DNA from: Sphingobium sp.
GTDB taxonomy: Bacteria > Pseudomonadota > Alphaproteobacteria > Sphingomonadales > Sphingomonadaceae
NCBI GenBank assembly: GCA_023266575.1
Contig: JAHFPV010000014.1
Coordinates: 55,637-119,636, forward strand
Length of the DNA stretch: 64,000 nucleotides
Reading direction: 5' to 3'
The notes beneath the pieces were generated by a model that worked only from the letters and a program-made list of their open reading frames with translations, ran no database searches and had not been told where the DNA came from. Made by a program: the position numbers and the translations under genes. Below are positions 10,027-17,808 of the stretch, piece by piece. How positions within the stretch are numbered: position 1 is the stretch's first letter; each line of letters opens with the position of its first letter.

Positions 10027-10872
10027 ATGCGTTTTGAAGGCACCCAGGATTATGTCGCCACCGACGACCTGAAGGTCGCGGTCAATGCCGCGGTGCTGCT
10101 GCGCCGCCCGCTGGTGGTGAAGGGGGAACCGGGGACGGGCAAGACCGTGCTGGCGCAGGAGATTGCGACGGCGCTCGGCGCGCCGCTGATCGAATGGAAC
10201 GTCAAGTCCACGACCAAGGCGCATCAGGGTCTGTATGAGTATGACGCCGTCGCCCGCCTGCGCGACGGCCAGTTGGGCGACGAGCGCGTCCACGACATTT
10301 CCAACTATATCCGCAAGGGCAAGCTGTGGGAGGCGTTCACCTGCCCCACTTTGCCCGTGCTGCTGATCGACGAGATCGACAAGGCCGACATCGAATTTCC
10401 CAACGACCTGTTGCAGGAACTCGATCGCATGGCGTTCCATGTTTACGAGACGGGCGAGACGATCGCGGCGAAGGACCGCCCCATCGTCATCATCACGTCG
10501 AACAATGAGAAGGAATTGCCCGACGCCTTCCTGCGCCGCTGCTTCTTCCACTATATCAAATTCCCCGATCGCGAGACGATGCAGGCGATTGTCGACGTCC
10601 ATTTCCCTGGCATCCAGAAGATACTCGTCAGCAAGGCGATGGATATTTTCTACGAGATTCGCGACGTGCCGGGCCTCAAGAAAAAGCCCTCGACCAGCGA
10701 GTTGCTCGACTGGCTCAAGCTGCTGCTCAATGAAGATATGCCGCTCGACGTCCTTCAGAACAGCGATCCGACCAAGGCAATCCCGCCGCTGCATGGCGCG
10801 CTGCTCAAGAATGAGCAGGATGTGATGATGTTCGAGCGGCTGGCCTTCATGGCGCGGCGGCAGGGGCGCTGA
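10027..10872 (+). CDS. MoxR-family AAA+ ATPase
   Basis: MoxR ATPases act as chaperones that mature protein complexes, usually together with a von Willebrand A (VWA) partner. The 281-aa protein has Walker A GEPGTGKT (33-40), Walker B with LLIDEIDKAD at about 112-121, sensor 1 around IITSNNEKELPDAFLRRC, and a C-terminal lid. The usual partner gene (a CoxE-like VWA protein) does not follow; the next gene, two bases after the stop, encodes a GFA-fold protein. The substrate complex is therefore unknown. Confidence 0.93.
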   Translation: MRFEGTQDYVATDDLKVAVNAAVLLRRPLVVKGEPGTGKTVLAQEIATALGAPLIEWNVKSTTKAHQGLYEYDAVARLRDGQLGDERVHDISNYIRKGKLWEAFTCPTLPVLLIDEIDKADIEFPNDLLQELDRMAFHVYETGETIAAKDRPIVIITSNNEKELPDAFLRRCFFHYIKFPDRETMQAIVDVHFPGIQKILVSKAMDIFYEIRDVPGLKKKPSTSELLDWLKLLLNEDMPLDVLQNSDPTKAIPPLHGALLKNEQDVMMFERLAFMARRQGR

Positions 10873-10874
10873 CG

Positions 10875-11288
10875 ATGGCGCATGAGGGCGGATGTCTGTG
10901 CGGGGCCGTCCGCATCACGATCGACGCGGAACCGATCACCGCGCGCCAATGCTGGTGTCGCCTGTGCCAATATCTGGGCGCAGGATCGGGGACGGTGAAT
11001 GTCGTGTTTCCGACCGATGCCGTCACGACAACGGGCGAGGTCCGCTGGCACGCCAGCATCGCCGACAGCGGCAATGCGATGCGGCGCGGCTTTTGCCCGC
11101 AATGTGGCACGCCGATTTTCAGCATGGCCGAATCGCGCCCGCACCAGACGATCATCCGGGCCGGTGCGCTGGATGATCCGGGCCTGATCGGGCCGCAGGC
11201 GGTGATCTGGACCGATGCAGCCCCCGCCTGGGCGCATCATGATCCCGACCTGCCGCACTATCCGGCGCAAATCCCGCCAGTCGCCTGA
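10875..11288 (+). CDS. GFA-family (glutathione-dependent formaldehyde-activating enzyme fold) protein
   Basis: This 137-aa protein has the zinc-binding cysteine pattern of the GFA family: GGCLCGAV (C7, C9), CWCRLC (C26, C28, C31) and a later FCPQCGTPIF. Family members are commonly annotated as S-(hydroxymethyl)glutathione synthase-like, but most homologues lack proven formaldehyde activity, so only the fold is claimed. The ATG lies two bases after the stop of the MoxR gene, indicating a shared transcript. Confidence 0.9.
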   Translation: MAHEGGCLCGAVRITIDAEPITARQCWCRLCQYLGAGSGTVNVVFPTDAVTTTGEVRWHASIADSGNAMRRGFCPQCGTPIFSMAESRPHQTIIRAGALDDPGLIGPQAVIWTDAAPAWAHHDPDLPHYPAQIPPVA

Positions 11289-11378
11289 ATTAGGCTCTTG
11301 CGCGCACGCGCTTTGTCTGTAGCGTCACTGTCATAGTTCAAGGCCGCGCCAAGATGGTCTGTTCTGGAGAGGGATGCC

Positions 11379-12398
11379 ATGCCGAAGCGCGCGTTATTCC
11401 TGGTTTCTGCGATCCTGTCCCTAGCCGCACCTATGTGCGCCTATGCTGCGGACGACGCTGAGGCCTGGACGCCTACCGAGACCGCGATCCGCGCCACCAC
11501 GGCAGGGATCAGCTTGCCACAGACGATCGCCAGCCTGTCGCTGACCAAGAGCGGCGAGGCTTCCAATGGCGGGCGCGCGGTGGATAATTATGCGCAATAT
11601 CTCTCGGACGATGGCACGATCCAAGCGACGCTCTACGTCTATCTGCCAACCTATGCCGACGCATCGCTGGCCGCCTATATGACCGACAAGGCGATCATGG
11701 AACGGTTCGGATCGCGCACACGGCGCACCGCCTATGCCAGCGCGCCGGTGGCGGGCAAGGCCGACAGCGCGATCCGCGCCGTCTATGACGATGCCGCCGA
11801 TGGCGCGCTGACCACGGCGGCGGGCTTCGTCCATGCCGGGCGCTGGATCGTCAAGATCCGGGTCACCGGGCCAACCGAACGCCGGGCCGAGGTGCTGGCG
11901 GGGCTGGACGGGATGCTGGCGGGGCTGGCAGTGGATGATCCGGCATCGCTTCACACGACCGGGCCTGCCAGGTTCGACAGCTGTCCCGCAGCCGACACCC
12001 ATGATGCGCGCCTGACGAAGGACGACGCTGCGACCGCCGCTCCGCAGGATGTGCGCATCCCGCGTGAGGGCAAGGACGCGCTGTGCGTGCGCGGCACGGT
12101 GGCCACCGCCGATGGCAGCTATGACATGCTCCAGCAGGCCGGGCGCAGCGACGGCGCGATCATCGTGCCGGTGGATGACAGCGGCACGGTGCTGGCGTTT
12201 GATCCGGCCGCCCACGGCAAGGGTTACAAGCTGTCGATCCATATGGTCGGGCAGACCGACCTCTATGGCATCTATGACCGCGTCCCCAGCCCGCGCCAGA
12301 TCGCCGCGATCCTGGACGGCAAAGACCCGCAAACCGCCAAGGTCGAAGCGACCGCCGCCTATGCCGCCAATGGTGTCGTCACGATGGTGCGCCACTGA
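11379..12398 (+). CDS. Secreted hypothetical protein
   Basis: A 339-aa protein with a clear Sec signal peptide (MPKRALFLVSAILSLAAPMC, cleavage likely after AYA). The mature part has no motif that I recognise; it contains two halves, with RFDSCPAADTHDARL marking the middle and two cysteines that could form a disulfide. A GAGAGGG ribosome site precedes the ATG. It stands alone, convergent with the TIM-barrel gene 10 bp downstream. Likely periplasmic; function unknown. Confidence 0.75.
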   Translation: MPKRALFLVSAILSLAAPMCAYAADDAEAWTPTETAIRATTAGISLPQTIASLSLTKSGEASNGGRAVDNYAQYLSDDGTIQATLYVYLPTYADASLAAYMTDKAIMERFGSRTRRTAYASAPVAGKADSAIRAVYDDAADGALTTAAGFVHAGRWIVKIRVTGPTERRAEVLAGLDGMLAGLAVDDPASLHTTGPARFDSCPAADTHDARLTKDDAATAAPQDVRIPREGKDALCVRGTVATADGSYDMLQQAGRSDGAIIVPVDDSGTVLAFDPAAHGKGYKLSIHMVGQTDLYGIYDRVPSPRQIAAILDGKDPQTAKVEATAAYAANGVVTMVRH

Positions 12399-12407
12399 CG
12401 CGCGGCA

Positions 12408-13202
12408 TCAGCTTTGTGCGGCGATCCACTGACGGGTCGTCGCCAGCATCCGGGCGGCACGGGCGTCAAGATCGGGATAGGCGTCGCGCAACGCCTTCGA
12501 TCGTTCTTCTATCGCGATCGGAATGCCCGGCGGCAACGCTTCACAGAGCGCCGATAGCGGCAGACCGCCCTGCCCCATTGCCATGCGACCGTCGATCGCT
12601 TCGGTCAGGATCGCGGCGGGATCGTTCGGGTCCGCGCCGGGATCGGGGGCGTCACAGAGCTGGACATAGCTAAGCCAGCTCGGCGGCACGGCGGCAATAT
12701 CCGCCAACGTGCCACCCGACCGTCGCCAGTGCAGCGCATCAATCAGCAGCGCCATGGCGGGATGACTTATCCGGCGCAGGATGGCGCTGGCCTGCGCGAT
12801 GGTTTTGACCTGCGTGAACAGGCCGAATTCCAGATTGATGCGCAGGCCATCGCCCGCCTGCTCGGCCAAGGCGGCCAGTTTTGCAGCCGTCGCGCCGGCA
12901 TCGGGATCGCTGCTGACGCACAGGACATTGCGCGCGCCCAGTTCCAGCGCGACATCGACCAGTCGATCATGATCGGGATCAGGCGGACCGGGCTTGATCC
13001 ACACCACTTCCATGTCGATCAGCGGCAGCCCGCTGTCCCGCAACGCGGCGCGCACCGCGCGCGTCGTTGCCGGGGACCAGGTCGCCGCATCATACCACAT
13101 GCCGCCATAGTCGAAGCCCGCCCGCGCCGCTGCCTCGACCAGTTGCAGCGGGCTTGCTTCGGGCATGATGCCCGACGCCATGGCGATCGGGTTGCGCCTC
13201 AC
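12408..13202 (-). CDS. Sugar phosphate isomerase/epimerase-like TIM-barrel protein
   Basis: The 264-aa sequence resembles the xylose-isomerase-like TIM barrel superfamily (AP endonuclease family 2 fold): ASPLQLVEAAARAGFDYGGM near the start, INLEFGLFTQVKT, MALLIDALHWRRSGG and IAIEERSKALRD near the end, with acidic and histidine residues at the expected metal-site strands. I chose GTG at 13202 because it overlaps the stop of the upstream SDR gene as GTGA; an ATG at 13181 is the alternative. It is the last gene of the TetR-SDR-barrel operon that faces the Rieske operon, so it probably acts on a catabolic intermediate of that pathway. Substrate unknown. Confidence 0.82.
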   Translation of the reverse strand: MRRNPIAMASGIMPEASPLQLVEAAARAGFDYGGMWYDAATWSPATTRAVRAALRDSGLPLIDMEVVWIKPGPPDPDHDRLVDVALELGARNVLCVSSDPDAGATAAKLAALAEQAGDGLRINLEFGLFTQVKTIAQASAILRRISHPAMALLIDALHWRRSGGTLADIAAVPPSWLSYVQLCDAPDPGADPNDPAAILTEAIDGRMAMGQGGLPLSALCEALPPGIPIAIEERSKALRDAYPDLDARAARMLATTRQWIAAQS

Positions 13203-13996
13203 CCCGCGGCCATGGCGGCGGCGACCGATGCCTCTATGTCCGCCTTGCTCGGATTGGCGCGCAGGGTCAGGCCACCGCTCACCTGGAGATTCTGGCCGGT
13301 CATGAAACATTCGTCACTGGCCAGGAATACGCAGCTGGCCGCGATATCTGCCGACGTGCCGTAGCGCCCCAGTGGATAGCCTTTTTTGAACGCCTCCATC
13401 AGGCCGGGCACGGCGGCGGCATCGGCTGTCATCGGGGTTTCGGTGAGGCCGGGCGACACGCTGTTGGCGCGGATGCCCAGATGGCCAAATTCATTGGCGA
13501 CGGTGCGGATCATATGATCTGTCCCGGCCTTGGTCGCCATATAGGCGGCATGGTCATGGAACATGATCGTCGCGGTCGCGGAGCTGATCTGGATGATCGA
13601 TCCGCCGCCGCGCCGCTCCATCGCCGGAATCAGCGCCTGCGCCAGCTGGAACGGCCCGCGCAGTTGCAGCGCATACATGGCGTCCAGTTCGTCCTGCGTC
13701 GTTTCGAGGAAAGGTTTGAGCAGCCCCCAGCCGGTGGCGTTGACGGCAATGTCGATGCCACCCAGCGCCTGTTCGGCGGCATCGACCATGGCGAAGATGC
13801 TGGCGCGATCGGTCATGTCGCCGGGGATGGCGACGCCGCCAATCTCGTCAGCCAGAGACTGCATGGCGTCGATCCTGCGCCCGGCAAGGGCGACGCGCGC
13901 GCCTTCGGCAGCGAAGCGGCGGGCGATGGTCTGGCCCATATTGTCCTTGCCAGCCGCGCCGACCACCAATGCCGTCTTGCCTTGCAGACGCGCCAT
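13199..13996 (-). CDS. SDR-family oxidoreductase
   Basis: A classical short-chain dehydrogenase/reductase of 265 aa. It shows the N-terminal nucleotide-binding segment LVVGAAGKDNMGQTIARRF, the conserved asparagine strand (IDIAVNATGWG), the catalytic serine (IIQISSATATI) and Y-x3-K (YMATK), and a C-terminal SGGLTLRAN. The ATG at 13996 has GGAGG five bases upstream; a TTG 15 bases earlier is less likely. It is coupled to the TIM-barrel gene (GTGA overlap) and follows the TetR gene by 74 bp. Probably NAD(P)-dependent oxidation of an alcohol in the adjacent catabolic route; the substrate is unknown. Confidence 0.93.
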   Translation of the reverse strand: MARLQGKTALVVGAAGKDNMGQTIARRFAAEGARVALAGRRIDAMQSLADEIGGVAIPGDMTDRASIFAMVDAAEQALGGIDIAVNATGWGLLKPFLETTQDELDAMYALQLRGPFQLAQALIPAMERRGGGSIIQISSATATIMFHDHAAYMATKAGTDHMIRTVANEFGHLGIRANSVSPGLTETPMTADAAAVPGLMEAFKKGYPLGRYGTSADIAASCVFLASDECFMTGQNLQVSGGLTLRANPSKADIEASVAAAMAAG

Positions 13997-14070
13997 ATCA
14001 TCCTCCCTCAACGCAGCTTCTTTGTTGCCTGGATGAAGGGATTAACGCCGGGGGCCAACTCGGCTTTGTG

Positions 14071-14793
14071 CTAGGCATCCGCACCCAACCCGGTGAAGCC
14101 CGCCGCGACGAAATCGACCAGCCGGTCGACCATGGCGTCCAGATCGCTGGAGCTGAAACGCCCGCCCGATTGCCGGTCGAGCATCCCGCTTTCGACCAAT
14201 ATATGCGTGGTCATCGCCTGAAAAAAGAAGAAGCACCAATGGACGTCGCCTTCGTTCATTTCCGGGTGGAGCGCGTGAAGGGCGTGGACATAGGCGGCGA
14301 TCAGATCGTCGAAATGCTGGCGGAAGGGGGAAACAAACGCCTCCCCCTGCGGCAGGTTGGCGACAAGGGCCATCAGCCGGATATAATTTTTCCAGCCCGG
14401 CCCGCCGCGCATCGATCGATCGACGATCGGGGTGATGAAGGCCCGGATGATGGCGCGGCGGCGGTCGGTGCGGCTGCCATCCAGCGTCACTGCCTGCGCC
14501 AGCGCCTGGGTCATGCCGTCGGCATGTTCGCCCGCCCGGCGGTCGATCACGGCGCGGAAAAGGTCATCCTTCGACCCGAAATGATAATGGGTCAGCGCGA
14601 CCTGAACCCCCGCCTCGGTGGCGATGTCGCGCAGCGAGACGCCGTAGAAACCGCGCTGCGAAAAGAGCGACTCGGCGGCGTCGAGGATGCGGGCTGCGGT
14701 CTCCGGCGCACGGCGACGGTCGGGCTTTGGCGAGGCTTTGGCACCTGTCTCAGCACCTGACGTTTCCGCTAGTTTTAACGTATTTCCGCCCAT
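14071..14793 (-). CDS. TetR/AcrR-family transcriptional regulator
   Basis: The 240-aa protein has an N-terminal helix-turn-helix typical of TetR (AARILDAAESLFSQRGFYGV, SLRDIATEAGVQVALTHYHF) and a variable ligand-binding C-terminal domain with the PsrC-like pattern QGEAFVSPFRQHFDDL. It is divergent from the Rieske oxygenase gene, with 87 bp between the starts and a dyad operator candidate in between, and leads the minus-strand SDR and barrel genes. It most likely represses both arms of the catabolic island until an aromatic or related substrate is present (inference). Confidence 0.92.
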   Translation of the reverse strand: MGGNTLKLAETSGAETGAKASPKPDRRRAPETAARILDAAESLFSQRGFYGVSLRDIATEAGVQVALTHYHFGSKDDLFRAVIDRRAGEHADGMTQALAQAVTLDGSRTDRRRAIIRAFITPIVDRSMRGGPGWKNYIRLMALVANLPQGEAFVSPFRQHFDDLIAAYVHALHALHPEMNEGDVHWCFFFFQAMTTHILVESGMLDRQSGGRFSSSDLDAMVDRLVDFVAAGFTGLGADA

Positions 14794-14842
14794 TTCAGAC
14801 CTATGCCCGACGAATTGACAGGCGACAAGCCGCGCCGATATA

Positions 14843-14860
14843 TTTAGTCGATCGTTCAAA
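14843..14860. promoter_or_regulatory. Candidate TetR operator between the divergent catabolic arms
   Basis: TTTAGTCGATCGTTCAAA is an imperfect dyad: outer TTT/AAA and inner CGATCG are symmetric about the centre. It lies 20 bp upstream of the Rieske gene start and 50 bp from the TetR start, a position suited to autoregulation. Assigned by symmetry and position only. Confidence 0.4.
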
Positions 14861-14880
14861 TAATAAACGAGAGGCGTGTC

Positions 14881-16194
14881 ATGACGGTGGAATCCTTTCT
14901 GGGTCGCAGTATCGCGGACTATGATCCGCCCGTCCGCGGCGACCGCATTACCGGTGAGCGCTATTATGCGCAGCGCTGGGCGGACGCGGAATGGCAGCAT
15001 GTCTGGACCAGGACCTGGCATATTGGCGGCATGGCGGCCGATCTGGAGGAAGCGGGCGATTTCCTGACCCATGCGATCGGGCGGGAATCGATCGTCATGC
15101 TCTGTCAGGAGGATGGGTCGGTCAAAGCCTTTTACAATGCCTGCAAGCATCGCGGCTATCGGCTGGCCTGGACCGAGGTGGGCGGCGCGCCGCTGCTGAC
15201 CTGCGGCTATCATGGCTGGAAATATGCGCCCGACGGCACGCTGGCCCATGTGCAGGACCCGGATGATTTTCCGGGCGGTTCGCCCTGCGGCAAGGTAAAG
15301 CTGGAGGAAATTCCCTGCACGGTGTGGGGCGGGTTCGTGTGGTTCACCATGGATCGCGACGCGGCTCCTTTAAGCGAATGGCTGGGCGCGGCGGGCGTGC
15401 AGCTGGAACAGTGGCAGATGGACAAGATGACGCGGGTAATGGCGCTCAAGTCCGATGTGCCATGCAACTGGAAGATCATTCGCGACAATTTCAACGAAAG
15501 CTATCATCTGCCCACGCTCCACCCGCAAATTGCCGGGTCGATCGACGATGCGCTGGACGGCACCATCTTCGAGATGAACCCTGAAGGCCATAATTGCATG
15601 GTGATGCGGGGCTTGAAGCCATCGGGCCGCTATCCGACTGCTGACATATTGGAAATGCCGCTGGCGCAGGCGCTGGACTATTGGGAGCTGGACCCCAAGG
15701 ATTTCGAAGGCCGCGCCAGCTTGGCCCGCGAGGCGATATTGGCGCAGAAGCGCAAGCTGGGCGCGGCCAAGGGCTATGCCCATTATGCCGCAATGGGCGA
15801 CAGCGAGATTATCGACTATCATCATTACACGCTGTTTCCCAACATCACCCTGACCATGTGGCCGGACGGGTTCCAGCTGCTGCGGTCGGAGCCGCACCCG
15901 ACCGACCCGGAGCGCTGCATTTTCGACCATTGGTTCATGGCGCATGAAATCCCCGGCAGCGATGTCGTGTTCGGGCCGATGGGACCAACGCCGTTCGAGC
16001 AGGTCGAGCGCGAGACCGTGGTGTTCGGGACCAAAACCCTGGGCGATGTTGCTGATCAGGATATGAGCGTGGCGATCGGCCAGCAGCAGGGACTGCATTC
16101 GCGCGGCTATACTGGCGGTATGCTGGCGGGGCAGGAAAAGCGGGTGCAGATGTTCCATGAGCGGCTAAACGACCTGTGCGACATCCATGACTGA
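14881..16194 (+). CDS. Aromatic ring-hydroxylating oxygenase alpha subunit (Rieske/SRPBCC)
   Basis: The 437-aa protein has a Rieske [2Fe-2S] site (C88-K-H90 and C108-x2-H111, in YNACKHRGYRLA and CGYHGWKYAPDG) and a mononuclear iron site (D202, H209-x4-H214 in DNFNESYHLPTLH), with a C-terminal SRPBCC catalytic domain. Such enzymes insert oxygen into aromatic rings or demethylate/hydroxylate related substrates, using electrons from a separate ferredoxin/reductase that is not encoded here. It begins the plus-strand operon and overlaps the next gene by 8 bp. The substrate cannot be told from sequence. Confidence 0.95.
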   Translation: MTVESFLGRSIADYDPPVRGDRITGERYYAQRWADAEWQHVWTRTWHIGGMAADLEEAGDFLTHAIGRESIVMLCQEDGSVKAFYNACKHRGYRLAWTEVGGAPLLTCGYHGWKYAPDGTLAHVQDPDDFPGGSPCGKVKLEEIPCTVWGGFVWFTMDRDAAPLSEWLGAAGVQLEQWQMDKMTRVMALKSDVPCNWKIIRDNFNESYHLPTLHPQIAGSIDDALDGTIFEMNPEGHNCMVMRGLKPSGRYPTADILEMPLAQALDYWELDPKDFEGRASLAREAILAQKRKLGAAKGYAHYAAMGDSEIIDYHHYTLFPNITLTMWPDGFQLLRSEPHPTDPERCIFDHWFMAHEIPGSDVVFGPMGPTPFEQVERETVVFGTKTLGDVADQDMSVAIGQQQGLHSRGYTGGMLAGQEKRVQMFHERLNDLCDIHD

Positions 16195-16717
16195 GGCGGA
16201 CGCTGTTGCGGTCCTGATCGCCAAGCAGCAGTTGGCCGAACTGACCATGGCCTATTGCCGGGGCGTGGATCGCGCGGATGTCGCCCTGCTCCGGTCGATC
16301 TTTCATGAGGACAGCGTCGTGGAAAGCGGCGTGTTCAATGGCAGCGGGGCGGATTTTGCCGTGGAGATTTGCGCCATCGTCCAGTCCGCCTTTCACCAGA
16401 CATCGCATATGACGACCAACCAGTGGTTCCGGGTCAATAGCGACGAGGCTGTCGGCGAATCCTATGTGTTCGGGGTGGCGACGCCGCGCCAAAAAGCCGA
16501 CCGGTCGGTGCAGATGCTGTCGGGCGGGCGCTATCTCGATCGCTTTGCGCGGCGGAACGGCGTGTGGAAATTTAGCGCGCGCCGCTATGTCAGCGACTGG
16601 GCGATCCACCAGCCGTCGGGCGGGCCGGACGATGTGCTGCGCGCCCCCTATCCGTTGCGCGGCACGCAGGGGGCGGACGATCCCGTCCATGATCTTTGGA
16701 AAGGACCGGGCCAATGA
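16187..16717 (+). CDS. SnoaL-like / NTF2-fold protein
   Basis: A 176-aa protein with an NTF2-like cone fold of the SnoaL_4 type (LAELTMAYCRGVDRADVALL, SIFHEDSVVE, HMTTNQWFRV, GGRYLDRFARRNGVWKF). The same fold is used by small beta subunits of ring-hydroxylating dioxygenases, and by hydratases and isomerases. Its position directly after the Rieske alpha subunit (8-bp overlap) makes a structural or accessory role possible, but the sequence looks more like the stand-alone SnoaL group. The stop is coupled to the reductase gene as ATGA. Confidence 0.85.
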   Translation: MTEADAVAVLIAKQQLAELTMAYCRGVDRADVALLRSIFHEDSVVESGVFNGSGADFAVEICAIVQSAFHQTSHMTTNQWFRVNSDEAVGESYVFGVATPRQKADRSVQMLSGGRYLDRFARRNGVWKFSARRYVSDWAIHQPSGGPDDVLRAPYPLRGTQGADDPVHDLWKGPGQ

Positions 16718-17730
16718 GTGCCACCATGAACCGCCGATTCATTCTGGCGGCGCGACCGGACGGGCTGCCCAAAGAGAGCGATTTCCGGCTGGAGGATAGC
16801 CCCCTGCCCGCGCCCGGCCCCGGCCAGATCGTCATCCGCAACCATTATGCCTCGCTCGACCCGGCCATTCGCGGCTGGCTGGACGATGCGCCAAGCTATT
16901 TGCCGCCGGTCGCGCTGGGGGACGCGGTGCGGGCATCGACGATCGGCACGGTCGAGGCGAGCAATGTCGATCGGTTCCAGCCCAGCGACTGGGTGATGGG
17001 GCTGAACCGGATCGAGCAATATAGCGTCGTGACGCCGGACGATTTCATGCATCCGATCGACGTGTCGCTGGCCCCGTCGGTGACGAGTTACCTGTCCTCC
17101 ATGGGCGCGGTCGGGCTGACGGCCTGGTTCGGGGTCAGCGAGATTATGAAGCCCAAGGCGGGCCAGACCGTGCTGGTCAGCGGCGCGGCGGGCGCGGTTG
17201 GCTCCATGGTCGGGCAGCTGGCGAAATTGCAGGGCGCGCGGGTGGTTGGCATCGCCGGGGGCGCGGCGAAATGCGCCCGGCTGATCGACCATTATGGCTT
17301 TGACGCAGCGATCGACTATCGCGGCAAGGATGTCGCGGCGCTGGCGGCGGACATTGGGGAGGCCTGCCCGCAGGGGATCGACCATGTCTATGAGAATGTC
17401 GGCGGCACCTGCCTCGACGCGACGCTGCTGCATATCAACACGCGAGCGCAGATCATCCTGTGCGGGCTGATCGCCGAATATAATGGTGAGCCGCAGGGCG
17501 CGCGCAATATCTGGCAGTTGATCGTCAAGAGCGCGACGATGCGCGGCTATCTGCTCATGGAATTTGTCGATCGCTTCCCCGAAGGCAGCCGCGCCATCGC
17601 GGCGCTGATTGCACAGGGCAAGCTGCGCTTCGACGAGCATATCGAGGAGGGGATCGACCGCGCCTATCCCGCCTTCATGCGATTGTTCGATGGCAGCAAT
17701 GACGGGAAGATGATCCTGAAACTCGCCTGA
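16714..17730 (+). CDS. NADP-dependent medium-chain oxidoreductase (PTGR/CurA type)
   Basis: The 338-aa protein belongs to the zinc-free medium-chain dehydrogenase/reductase group that reduces alpha,beta-unsaturated ketones. It shows NHYASLDPAIRGWLDD near the N-terminus, the nucleotide-binding loop VLVSGAAGAVGSMVGQLAK, and GIDHVYENVGG, ILCGLIAEYN and FVDRFPEG typical of the curcumin/prostaglandin reductase branch. Start ATG 16714 overlaps the upstream stop (ATGA). Third gene of the Rieske operon; it may reduce an enone formed during catabolism (inference). Confidence 0.93.
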   Translation: MSATMNRRFILAARPDGLPKESDFRLEDSPLPAPGPGQIVIRNHYASLDPAIRGWLDDAPSYLPPVALGDAVRASTIGTVEASNVDRFQPSDWVMGLNRIEQYSVVTPDDFMHPIDVSLAPSVTSYLSSMGAVGLTAWFGVSEIMKPKAGQTVLVSGAAGAVGSMVGQLAKLQGARVVGIAGGAAKCARLIDHYGFDAAIDYRGKDVAALAADIGEACPQGIDHVYENVGGTCLDATLLHINTRAQIILCGLIAEYNGEPQGARNIWQLIVKSATMRGYLLMEFVDRFPEGSRAIAALIAQGKLRFDEHIEEGIDRAYPAFMRLFDGSNDGKMILKLA

Positions 17731-17808
17731 CAGGGGCATCAAGCGACTGGATTTGCGCCCCGACTGTCGCCATGCTGAACCGATAGCGAGTTCAGGGGAG
17801 AATGGGTC

